From the NCBI GenBank assembly GCA_021818605.1, contig JAKAUH010000247.1, positions 1-5,885 on the forward strand: a stretch of 5,885 bases of DNA, given 5' to 3'. The notes under the pieces are model-generated. The model did no database searches, was not told the DNA's origin, and saw nothing but the letters and a program-made list of their open reading frames with translations. Made by a program: the position numbers and the translations under genes. Positions 1-5,840 of the stretch are shown piece after piece (position 1 is the first letter of the stretch; each line of letters begins with the position of its first letter). Origin of the DNA: Planctomycetota bacterium (GTDB lineage Bacteria > Planctomycetota > Planctomycetia > Isosphaerales > Isosphaeraceae).

Positions 1-7
1 GACCTCC

Positions 8-91
8 GTGGACCTGGGTATCGCCGGCAAGGTGGCCCTGGTCACCGCCTCGTCGAAGGGCCTGGGTCGGGCCGCGGCCGAGGCCCTCGCG
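8..91 (+). pseudogene. N-terminal fragment of a short-chain dehydrogenase/reductase
   Basis: The first 28 residues read 'DLGIAGKVALVTASSKGLG' followed by 'RAAAEALA'. This is the first beta strand and the glycine-rich nucleotide-binding turn of an SDR (here TASSKGLG in place of the usual TGxxxGxG). The family would continue with the second strand ('REGARV...') and about 220 more residues, including the YxxxK catalytic pair. None of that is present: from about base 92 the frame is sigma-factor-like. This is therefore an SDR 5' end joined to something else, either by deletion or recombination or by a misassembly. Confidence 0.7.
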
Positions 92-1135
92 TTCGTCGGG
101 AACGGCACCGATTCCGCCGACGGCCCGACGGGACACGCCGAGCATCGCGAGACGGCGGCGGCCGTCCACGAGGAGGTCATCCGGCTGCCCGAGCGCTATC
201 GGGCGCCGATCGTGTTGTGCTACTTCGAGGGGCTGACGCACGACGAGGCCGCGGCGCGGTTGAACTGGCCGGTCGGGACGGTCCGCAGCCGGCTGGCCCG
301 GGCACGCGACCGCCTTCGGGGTCGGCTCGAGCGGCGGGGCCTCGCCGAGTTGTCCGCGATCGGCCCGATGGTCGCGTTTTTCGATGGGGCCGGAAGCGTG
401 GCAAAGACGACGCTTTTCTCCCCCCTGCCCCATGTCCGTCTCCCACTCTCAACGACCCGCGCCGCCGTCCGCCTGGCGGCCGGGTCGACCGCGCCCGCTG
501 GCTCGTGGCCGTCGGCGTCGATCGTCCTGGCGGATGGAGTCCTTCAGGCCATGCTCCTCAAGAAGCTGACCATCGTTGCCTGCGTCCTGGCGACCCTCGG
601 GATCGGGACGGGGGCGGGGATCTCGCTCGTGCGGAGGACCCCGGCCCAGGAAGCCGCCGCGGCACGCCCGTCTCAGGCCAGGGCCCGCCCAGCCGCGATC
701 GTGGAACCGACCGTGCCGGACATCGATCCGAAGCTCAAGGAACTCATCGAGGCTGCCCGGAAACGCGTGGCCGTTCAGAAGGCTTACTACCAGCAAGGTC
801 GAATGACGATCGATCGGTACGTCCAGGGGCTGGTCGATCTTTGTGATGTCGAGCTCCTGGCCGCGACGAACGACGCGGAGCGATCGGCCGTCTTTCAGCG
901 CAAGATCGATCACCTCAAAGAGACCGAGGAAACCGAGAAAGGTAAAGTCGCTGTTGGATTCGGTATCGAGGCCGACGTCGCCGAGAGCCGCCAGGCCCGT
1001 CTGCGCGCGGAGTTCGATCTGAAGGTCCGCCAGAAGGAACAGGCCGAGAAGGCGGCGCTCCTGCACCGGATCGCCGAGCTGGAACGGAAGGTCGCCGTGT
1101 TGCAAAATGAGCGCGGCGGAGGCCGACAGCCGTGA
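8..1135 (+). CDS. Chimeric ECF sigma factor (sigma-4 only) with membrane anchor and coiled-coil tail, fused to an SDR N-terminus
   Basis: The 375-residue frame has four parts. Residues 1-28 match the start of a short-chain dehydrogenase. Residues about 45-112 match ECF sigma region 4: 'LPERYRAPIVLCYFEGLTH', then the helix-turn-helix 'AARLNWPVGTVRSRLARAR', which would contact the -35 element. Residues about 186-208 are a hydrophobic membrane segment. Residues about 237-370 are charged and helical, with 'YYQQGRMTIDRYVQGLVDLC' and a second 'FGIEADVAESRQARLRAEFDL' unit, as in planctomycete sigma factors with long extracytoplasmic tails. Sigma region 2, needed for core binding and -10 melting, is absent, so normal sigma activity is unlikely. 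The GTG at base 8 is the natural start of the SDR part. The frame is also open to the window's left edge, so a start further upstream cannot be excluded. The sigma-4 and tail assignments are firm; function as a fused protein is doubtful. Confidence 0.75.
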   Translation: MDLGIAGKVALVTASSKGLGRAAAEALAFVGNGTDSADGPTGHAEHRETAAAVHEEVIRLPERYRAPIVLCYFEGLTHDEAAARLNWPVGTVRSRLARARDRLRGRLERRGLAELSAIGPMVAFFDGAGSVAKTTLFSPLPHVRLPLSTTRAAVRLAAGSTAPAGSWPSASIVLADGVLQAMLLKKLTIVACVLATLGIGTGAGISLVRRTPAQEAAAARPSQARARPAAIVEPTVPDIDPKLKELIEAARKRVAVQKAYYQQGRMTIDRYVQGLVDLCDVELLAATNDAERSAVFQRKIDHLKETEETEKGKVAVGFGIEADVAESRQARLRAEFDLKVRQKEQAEKAALLHRIAELERKVAVLQNERGGGRQP

Positions 1136-1219
1136 GCGGTCGCGGTTGGAGTCTGGCGATTCCTCCGGGTAGAATCATCGGGGGAACGCGAGAATCCATC
1201 CTTCGGAGAAGCCGTACGG

Positions 1220-1474
1220 ATGAGCCCTCAAGACTTGCTGGAACTGCTTCGACGGCGCCCCTTTATTCCGTTCCGCCTGGTCGCCACAGACGGCCGGACC
1301 TATGACGTCCGCCATCCCGACCAGGCCCTGGTGCTGAGGACGCGCGTCGTCCTGCCGCTGCCCGGCAATCCCGATCAGGTTGCCGAACGATCGGAGCATC
1401 TCTCCCTGGTCCACATCGTCCGGGCTGAAGAGCTTACGGCCGATGCGTCACCCCGCGCGGCGTCGGCCGGCTGA
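1220..1474 (+). CDS. Small conserved hypothetical protein (planctomycete 'RRPFxPFRL' family)
   Basis: This 84-residue protein begins 'MSPQDLLELLRRRPFIPFRL', continues with 'DGRTYDVRHPDQALV', and has a 'LVHIVRAEEL' strand near residue 65. I recognise this pattern from short proteins scattered in many copies through planctomycete genomes. They look like small all-beta domains after one N-terminal helix, and no function is established to my knowledge. A GGAG at 1205-1208 lies 11 bases before the ATG, a long but usable spacing. The last dozen residues (TADASPRAASAG) are low-complexity and probably not part of the fold. The gene follows the chimeric sigma gene after 84 bases on the same strand and may be cotranscribed with it, but nothing links the two functionally. 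Confidence 0.7.
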   Translation: MSPQDLLELLRRRPFIPFRLVATDGRTYDVRHPDQALVLRTRVVLPLPGNPDQVAERSEHLSLVHIVRAEELTADASPRAASAG

Positions 1475-1624
1475 CGGTCGGTTTCAGGAGGGCGGTCGGA
1501 CCGTTTAGAGTGGACATTGCCCACCGGTCGAGGCCTCGAATCGGTGGGCGATGCCCACCCTGCAAGACGGTCACGGAGCCCGCGAGGACGTGCTCGGACC
1601 GCGGGCAACGTCCCTCGAAAACCC
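1475..1624. other. Convergent intergenic spacer with hairpins
   Basis: This 150-base gap separates the stop of the small + strand gene from the stop of the - strand serine hydrolase. It holds the paired hairpin repeat described separately at 1504-1564. Nothing else in it suggests a gene. The hairpins may also end transcription from both sides, but no T-run follows either stem. Confidence 0.6.
1504..1564. repeat. Inverted pair of 17-nt hairpin repeats (REP/BIME-like)
   Basis: Two units with a 7-3-7 stem-loop shape face each other. The right unit, 1543-1559, is GGTGGGC-GAT-GCCCACC, a perfect 7-bp stem, followed by CTGCA. The left unit, 1509-1525, is AGTGGAC-ATT-GCCCACC, preceded by TTTAG. The reverse complement of 1504-1525 matches 1543-1564 at 17 of 22 positions, so the units form a longer imperfect palindrome. 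The 17-base centre contains the perfect palindrome CGAGGCCTCG (1529-1538). The same unit with the same CTGCA flank recurs at 5555-5576 and, reversed, at 5593-5614, so this is an interspersed repeat and not simply a terminator. Confidence 0.75.
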
Positions 1625-2973
1625 TCAGCGTCGGATCGCCTCGTTGACCAACCGGTGGAACTCGTCGCGGAGCTTGAGCGGCCCGGACGGATAAATCTGC
1701 GTCATCATGACGCCGATCACCTCGTCCTTGGGGTCGACCCAGAAATCGGTGTAATAAATCCCGCCCCAGGCGAAGTTGCCGACGGGGTCCTTCCGGCTGC
1801 TGGGATCCGGCCGGGTCGTCACGGCGAACCCGTAGCCGAAGGACAGCCCGTGCACCGGGATCCACATCGGCAGGCCCCCGGTCTGGTCGCGGGTCATGGC
1901 GGCGACCGTCTCGGGCCGGAGGATGCGGGCGCCGTCCAGCTCGCCGCGATTGAGCAGCATCTGGAGGAACCGGGCGTAATCGCCGGCCGTCGACAGCAAC
2001 CCCGCGCCTCCCGAGAAATACCCCGGCCGCTGCCGGTAGGCGGCATCGGGGGAATAGATCAGAGCGCCGCGGGTCGTCGGGCCGTCGGCGGTCCGGCGGA
2101 TCTTCCCATCGGAGCCGGGCTCGTAGAGGGCGGCGAGGCGGTCGCGCCGGGCCTTGGGGAGCAGGAAGAAGGTATCGTCCATCCGGAGCGGCCGGAAAAT
2201 CCGCTCGGCGAAGAACTGATCCAGCGACCGGCCCGAGACCACCTCGACCAACCGGCCGAGGACGTCCGTATTCAGGCCGTATTCCCACGCCGTGCCGGGC
2301 TGGTGGAGCAGCGGGAGTCCGGCGAGTCGGCGCACGTTCTCGGCCAGGGTGATGTCGGACGGCGTCAGCCCGTCGCAGATGCCCGCCTCGGCATACATCC
2401 GGCCGAGGATGGGTCGATCGGTGAACCGGTAGCAGAGCCCCGAGGTGTGCCTCAGGAGATCCCGCACCGTGATCGGCCGATAGGCCTGGACCAGGTCATA
2501 CCCCTCGCCCGGGCTGCCGGGTGAGCCGGCCCCGGCCTTCCGGTCGCGCGGCGCGGCCACCTTCATGAAGCGGAACTCGGGCAGATACTTCGAGATCGGA
2601 TCCGACAGCTCGAGCCGCCCTCCTCGGCCAGGATCATCGCGGCGGTGCTGGTGATCGGCTTGCTCATCGACGCGATCCGGAAGATCGTCGCGGGCGACAT
2701 GGCGACCCCGGCCTCGGCGTCCTGCTTGCCGATCGCCTCGAGGTACGCGACCTTGCCGTGCCGGGCGACCAGCAGGACCGCGCCGGCGATCTCCTTCTGC
2801 TCGACGGCCCGGCGGAAGAGCGCCCCGGCCTCCTGGAGCTTCGCCTCATCGAGCCCGACCTGATCGGGGCGGGCGCGGGGAAGCTCGCCGGCCACTGACG
2901 GCCGGCCGGCCGCGAGGGTCATCGTGAGGATCGCCATGGCAACGGCGATGTGGGGGGCACGCTTGCAGGTCAT
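1625..2973 (-). pseudogene. Secreted beta-lactamase-family serine hydrolase (class C/esterase type), split by a one-base frameshift
   Basis: The upstream part encodes a signal peptide (MTCKRAPHIAVAMAILTMTLAAG, likely cut after SVA near residue 28) and the SxxK motif Ser102-Met-Ser-Lys105 in 'FRIASMSKPITS'. After 'ILAEEGG' the frame runs into nonsense and stops. Shifted by one base it continues as 'LELSDPISKYLPEFRFMKVA' to a normal end. The corrected protein is 449 residues and needs 1350 bases; 1349 are present, so exactly one base is missing, at or near 2615-2620 (a ccgccc run on +). Later motifs are intact: 'LLRHTSGL' near 173-180, the tyrosine of 'WEYGLNTDVLG' near 232, and 'FAWGGIYYTDFWVDP', whose WGG replaces the KTG box (about 403-405). 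The family (PF00144) covers class C beta-lactamases, D-aminopeptidases and esterases; the substrate cannot be told. The start at 2973 is supported by GGAGA seven bases upstream. Confidence 0.85.
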
Positions 2974-2980
2974 CAGCAGG

Positions 2981-2985
2981 TCTCC
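2981..2985 (-). promoter_or_regulatory. Ribosome binding site of the serine hydrolase
   Basis: On the - strand this reads GGAGA, seven bases before the ATG at 2973. It decides the start of the hydrolase: the frame is open further upstream to 3246, but that extension has no signal peptide or hydrolase similarity. Confidence 0.6.
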
Positions 2986-3070
2986 ATGAATCAGTTCCGA
3001 TCCGCCCAGGTGTCGCCCCCCATTTTGCCGTGCCGCCCCGCCGAGGCAAGCCCCTCGACGCAGAGCTCGC

Positions 3071-3090
3071 GATGTCGCTGCGCCGACATC
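3071..3090. repeat. Perfect inverted repeat, possible operator
   Basis: GATGTCG at 3071-3077 and CGACATC at 3084-3090 are exact inverses around a six-base centre (CTGCGC). The site lies about 100 bases upstream of the hydrolase start and about 290 upstream of the secreted-protein start. The arm length and spacing would suit a dimeric regulator, but no regulator gene is in the window, and a stem this short can occur by chance at this GC content. Confidence 0.3.
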
Positions 3091-3363
3091 CTCGAACCGT
3101 CCTCGGGATCGATTGGGACCCATCCAGCGGTGTCGCAACGAGGAGCAAGGGTCGCGCTGCGCATCTGTCTTGTGATGGCAGGGCAATTTTTTTTGTGTTG
3201 GCGCAAGGACTCCGAGGCCGATGAAAAGTCCAACGGAACAGATCATTCCCGCCCTCGCGAAGAATCCATTCGATCAGGCTGGGACGTCCCGATCGGCCGG
3301 TGGCCACACATCACGGGACGAGAGGAGGCCGGACGAATCGGATCGCGAGCGGCCCTGATCCAA

Positions 3364-3373
3364 GGGGGGAGAG
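3364..3373 (+). promoter_or_regulatory. Ribosome binding site of the secreted Pro/Ala/Ser/Thr-rich protein
   Basis: The purine run GGGGGGAGAG places a GGAG core (3368-3371) seven bases before the ATG at 3379. This selects 3379 as the start, although the same frame is open upstream to 2950. The signal peptide begins exactly at 3379, which agrees. Confidence 0.65.
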
Positions 3374-3378
3374 CGATC

Positions 3379-4305
3379 ATGCGTCAAGGAATCCTGGCAG
3401 GAGGTTTGGCGGCGAGCCTCATGGGTCTGGTGGTGACGTCGGCACAGGCCCAGTCGACCTCGGTCCGTCGCACCACCTCGTCGCCCGGGAAGTATGCCCC
3501 GATCGACCGGACGCCCGTGGTGAACTCGACCATCGGTGGCCAGCCGCCGGTCCTGCAGGCACCGACGAGCGTCCAGCCGCCGGTCCTGCAAGCGCCGGCA
3601 ACCGCCCGTCCTGCGCAGATGGCGCCTCCGGCGACGGTGCCTCCCCGCCCGCGAGTCAGCGCGGCAGCTAGCCGTACGACATCGACGCCGCGTCGTCCCA
3701 GCGCTCCGCCGCGCGATTCTCTCGCTCGATCGGCCTCGTCCACGAGCCCGGCGCCTCGGGAGGTGACGGCGTCGCGGGGCGACTCGCCCCGCCCGCCCGT
3801 GAAGCGTTCGGGGGATCCTCCGGCGAAGCGGAAGGCCCGGGTGGCCGCGGCGCGCAAGGCCCTGCGGGACCTGGATCGCCGGATGGCCATCGGCCGGCTG
3901 ACGAACCCTGCCACTCAGCCGGCCACGGCGACGGCCGCCGCGAGTGCCTCACGCCATTCCGGGACCCTCATCGCCTCGGGCTCCGCAAGGCAAGCGAGGC
4001 CTTTCTACAATGCCGATCCGGCGGCGACCCGTGTCCCCGCGGTGCTTCCCACCTCGGCCACGCGAGGGGCCGGCGTGGTGCGGGCCGGTGGGACTGTTGT
4101 TCGTCCGTCGGCCGCGATCCCTCACGCAAATGTCCGGGGATCACGGGCCGTTCCCTACACCCCGGCGACGCGCACCGGCACCTCGCCTGCCCCGTCCCCG
4201 TCGGCTTACGCAGGTTACGGCGGGACGGCGGCGACCGCGCAGCCCAATCTCGGGCCGCCGACGCTTCTCCCATCCACGCCCGCCCTCCCCTCCCGGAACC
4301 CGTGA
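3379..4305 (+). CDS. Secreted low-complexity protein rich in Pro, Ala, Ser and Thr; function unknown
   Basis: The 308-residue product starts with a good Sec signal peptide (MRQGILAGGLAASLMGLVVTSAQA, cut before Gln25). The mature part has almost no acidic or aromatic residues and no recognisable domain. Residues 55-73 hold two copies of QPPVLQAP spaced 11 residues apart, encoded by an exact 17-base repeat at 3541 and 3574. Residues about 142-173 are strongly basic with helix potential ('KRKARVAAARKALRDLDRRM'). The rest is Ala/Thr/Pro/Ser-rich up to the C-terminus 'LLPSTPALPSRNP'. It is probably exported and disordered, perhaps a wall- or surface-associated linker protein; that role is inference. 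The signal peptide and ribosome binding site are the best evidence that it is real, because long open frames arise easily at this GC content. Confidence 0.6.
   Translation: MRQGILAGGLAASLMGLVVTSAQAQSTSVRRTTSSPGKYAPIDRTPVVNSTIGGQPPVLQAPTSVQPPVLQAPATARPAQMAPPATVPPRPRVSAAASRTTSTPRRPSAPPRDSLARSASSTSPAPREVTASRGDSPRPPVKRSGDPPAKRKARVAAARKALRDLDRRMAIGRLTNPATQPATATAAASASRHSGTLIASGSARQARPFYNADPAATRVPAVLPTSATRGAGVVRAGGTVVRPSAAIPHANVRGSRAVPYTPATRTGTSPAPSPSAYAGYGGTAATAQPNLGPPTLLPSTPALPSRNP
3541..3590 (+). repeat. Exact 17-base direct repeat coding QPPVLQAP
   Basis: CAGCCGCCGGTCCTGCA occurs at 3541-3557 and 3574-3590, a 33-base (11-codon) period in frame with the secreted protein gene. It looks like a recent duplication of a short Pro-rich motif. 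Confidence 0.7.
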
Positions 4306-4354
4306 ATCGCCCGAGGGGCGGCGAGAGAACAGCGGTTGGGGAACAGGCATTTGT

Positions 4355-4382
4355 GGGTCGATCCGCCCCGGCGGGTCGACCC
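4355..4382. terminator. Hairpin between convergent genes, possible bidirectional terminator
   Basis: GGGTCGATCCGCC (4355-4367) pairs with GGCGGGTCGACCC (4370-4382) over 13 positions with one T/G wobble, around a very short loop. It sits in the 111-base gap between the stop of the secreted protein (4305) and the stop of the - strand Cys-rich protein (4417). No T-run follows on either strand, so it is not a classical intrinsic terminator. Its position and strength suggest transcript ending or 3' end protection for both genes. Confidence 0.5.
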
Positions 4383-4416
4383 GAGACTGGTGCGCCGGGG
4401 CACGGCGGCCCGGACG

Positions 4417-4884
4417 TCAATGCGAGGCGGCCGCGTGGTGCTCGCCTCCGTGATCGGCATGCAGTTTGTGGCACATCTCGGCGCACTCGCGGCACTTCTT
4501 GACACACTCCTTCATGACCTCGTCGGGCCCCGCCTTCTCGCAGGCCTCGGCACAGTCATGGCACGCGTGGCCGCAGGCCGCGATGGCGTACTTCTTGAGC
4601 GGGTTGTCGCAGGCCATCAGGCCTGCGGTCAGCTTGCAGAACTCCTCGCAGCCCGCGGCGGCCTCCAGCGCCTTGGCGTGCGCCTCGCGATTGCCCTCGC
4701 CCTTGCAGAGGGCATCGAGACAGTGCGAGGCCGACTCGGCGCAGGCCTTGGCGCACTTGCCGATCTTCTCGATGTGCTCGTCATGCTTCCCACGCTCGTG
4801 GTTGGCGCGCGCGGAGCCCCCGCCCAGCGCGAGGAAGCCCGCGGCGCCGGCACCCATGATCCCCAGCATCTCGCGACGAACCAT
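4417..4884 (-). CDS. Tat-exported Cys-rich four-helix-bundle copper-binding protein (Csp/DUF326 type)
   Basis: The 155-residue protein opens with a twin-arginine-like signal (MVRREMLGIMGAGAAGFLAL...SARA, cut near residue 27). The mature part has 15 cysteines: 44, 48, 55, 60, 79, 83, 92, 104, 108, 111, 115, 127, 131, 134 and 138. Most fall in CxxxC steps, and the last two helices repeat CxxxCxxCxxxC (104-115 and 127-138), as in copper-storage proteins, where cysteines line the core of a four-helix bundle and bind many Cu(I) ions. Csp1 of methanotrophs is likewise Tat-exported. The tail (HADHGGEHHAAASH) is His-rich and could bind metal too. The likely role is Cu(I) buffering or storage outside the cytoplasm. 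No copper transporter, chaperone or oxidase is adjacent, so context adds nothing. The start is supported by AAGGAG seven bases upstream. Confidence 0.88.
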   Translation of the reverse strand: MVRREMLGIMGAGAAGFLALGGGSARANHERGKHDEHIEKIGKCAKACAESASHCLDALCKGEGNREAHAKALEAAAGCEEFCKLTAGLMACDNPLKKYAIAACGHACHDCAEACEKAGPDEVMKECVKKCRECAEMCHKLHADHGGEHHAAASH

Positions 4885-4891
4885 TGCAGCA

Positions 4892-4897
4892 CTCCTT
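4892..4897 (-). promoter_or_regulatory. Ribosome binding site of the Cys-rich copper-binding protein
   Basis: On the - strand this reads AAGGAG, seven bases before the ATG at 4884. It is the strongest Shine-Dalgarno match in the window and suggests good translation. Confidence 0.75.
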
Positions 4898-5215
4898 CAT
4901 TCTCGAATCCTGGGGGCGGCGCGCGCCTGCGGGTCGCCCCTCATCGCCCTGGAGAGCCCATCCCCGAGCCCCCAACTGGCCAGCAAGCACCATGCCCGTA
5001 ATCGGCCATCTGCTCCACAAAAGGAAAAGGCGTTCCGAATCCCCGATGTCCGGGTCACACCATTGAATCCGAAGGTCGATTTCCGATCATCGTCGTTATG
5101 CGCGGTTTCGTGGTCATTCTGACGAGCCCCCAACCGCGCGGTCCATCGGGCCTCCGGCGCGACTTTCCGGATCTGCTTCATGGGGAGCATCCGATACTCG
5201 GTACATAGTTACGTG

Positions 5216-5253
5216 CTGCCTCACGGCAGGAGTTCCACCCGGAACGGGGCTCC
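5216..5253 (+). other. Two adjacent short hairpins
   Basis: CTGCC-TCAC-GGCAG (5216-5229) is followed directly by GTTCC-ACCC-GGAAC (5232-5245). The second stem may be extended by GGAG (5229-5232) pairing with CTCC (5250-5253) across a bulge, in which case it competes with the first. This could be a small structured leader, but no gene follows, and each stem is short enough to be chance. Confidence 0.25.
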
Positions 5254-5403
5254 TCCGTCCCTAACCGAACAGAGAAGACACAATCCAGGGCGGGCTGCGG
5301 GGCTCGGCGGGTACGATTCCTTCCGCCGCTCGCCTAAAGCGGCGCACGAGGACAAGCGAGCCGGGCCGGTGCTCCTGACATCCGTTGGGAGATGCCCCGG
5401 ATG

Positions 5404-5441
5404 TTTGAAGATGCCCGCTCCTGCGCGCGGGCACCTTCGAA
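5404..5441. repeat. 38-nt palindromic repeat, copy 1
   Basis: A 15-base left arm (TTTGAAGATGCCCGC) and right arm (GCGGGCACCTTCGAA) flank an eight-base loop (TCCTGCGC). The stem pairs throughout except one A/C mismatch and one T/G wobble. It matches copy 2 at 36 of 38 positions. A partial start of the same unit (AGATGCCC) is seen just upstream at 5390-5397. Confidence 0.8.
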
Positions 5442-5469
5442 CGGCGCAGAATTCTTCCTCAGCCGACGC

Positions 5470-5507
5470 TTCGAAGATGCCCGCTCCCGCGCGCGGGCAC
5501 CTTCGAA
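5470..5507. repeat. 38-nt palindromic repeat, copy 2
   Basis: The arms TTCGAAGATGCCCGC and GCGGGCACCTTCGAA pair at 14 of 15 positions around the loop TCCCGCGC. It is in the same orientation as copy 1, 28 bases after it. The two differences from copy 1 are C/T changes, one of which restores a full pair in the stem. Confidence 0.8.
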
Positions 5508-5554
5508 GTTGTCACGCACCGCGATGTGAATCCTCGGAATCGGGGCCTCGGCCT

Positions 5555-5614
5555 GGTGGGTTTCACCCACCCTGCAGGATTGCGACAGGGGTTGCAGGAC
5601 GGGTGAAGCCCATC
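5555..5614. repeat. Inverted pair of 17-nt hairpin repeats, same family as 1504-1564
   Basis: The left unit (5555-5571) is GGTGGGT-TTC-ACCCACC, a perfect 7-bp stem followed by CTGCA. The right unit (5598-5614) is GACGGGT-GAA-GCCCATC, preceded by TGCAG; it is the same unit on the other strand. The reverse complement of 5593-5614 matches 5555-5576 at 18 of 22 positions. The two units are 16 bases apart, so the element is a BIME-like palindrome about 60 bases long. Confidence 0.75.
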
Positions 5615-5634
5615 GAGGGACCGCCGTGGCGGAC

Positions 5635-5651
5635 GGTGGGTTTCATCCGCC
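5635..5651 (+). repeat. Third, diverged 17-nt hairpin unit
   Basis: GGTGGGT-TTC-ATCCGCC matches the unit at 5555-5571 at 15 of 17 positions. Both changes turn G-C or A-T pairs into G/T wobbles, so the RNA hairpin would still form on the + strand. The CTGCA flank is missing. Confidence 0.6.
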
Positions 5652-5840
5652 GACTCGACCGCCTTCGGGATCGGACCTCGACGCAGCCGGTCGGCCGCTT
5701 CCAGGGTCCGCAACCGCTCGCCTGCCCCGTCGTGGATCACCCGCCAGACAACGCCCGTGCTGATGTGCGCGTTCATCCGGCCGGCCCCCGAGCTGATAAC
5801 GCCGAGGTCAAACACATATTACGCCGGCAGAAAAGTCGGT

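Larger units (their letters stand above)
2974..3378. other. Divergent intergenic region
   Basis: This 405-base region lies between the start of the - strand hydrolase and the start of the + strand secreted protein, so both promoters should be here. I see no convincing -35/-10 pair. It contains a perfect 7-bp inverted repeat at 3071-3090 and a run of eight T at 3187-3194, preceded by only a weak five-pair stem. Open frames across it have no family resemblance and look spurious. Confidence 0.5.

Noticed and set aside
1517..2524. 335-residue open frame on + opposite the serine hydrolase
   Set aside because: It is the antisense shadow of a clearly recognisable hydrolase gene.
3171..3194. Intrinsic terminator ending in eight T
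   Set aside because: The preceding stem has only five pairs including one wobble, and no gene on + ends upstream of it.
2950..3378. 143-residue N-terminal extension of the secreted protein
   Set aside because: The signal peptide and a strong ribosome binding site place the start at 3379; the upstream extension overlaps the hydrolase start and has no recognisable sequence.
4897..5190. 97-residue open frame on - just upstream of the copper-binding protein gene
   Set aside because: It has no clear ribosome binding site, crosses a stretch of lower GC that looks non-coding, and matches no family.
5177..5207. Promoter-like TTCATG and TACATA pair
   Set aside because: Spacing is 19 bases, the -35 match is poor and no supportable gene lies downstream on +.
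5404..5507. Two-repeat CRISPR array
   Set aside because: Only two units, almost wholly palindromic, with no cas gene or further repeats in the window; a REP-like repeat explains it better.
5459..5815. 118-residue open frame on - (begins MFDLGVISSGAG)
   Set aside because: The second half is translated repeat sequence. The first half resembles no family I recognise and no Shine-Dalgarno site is evident.
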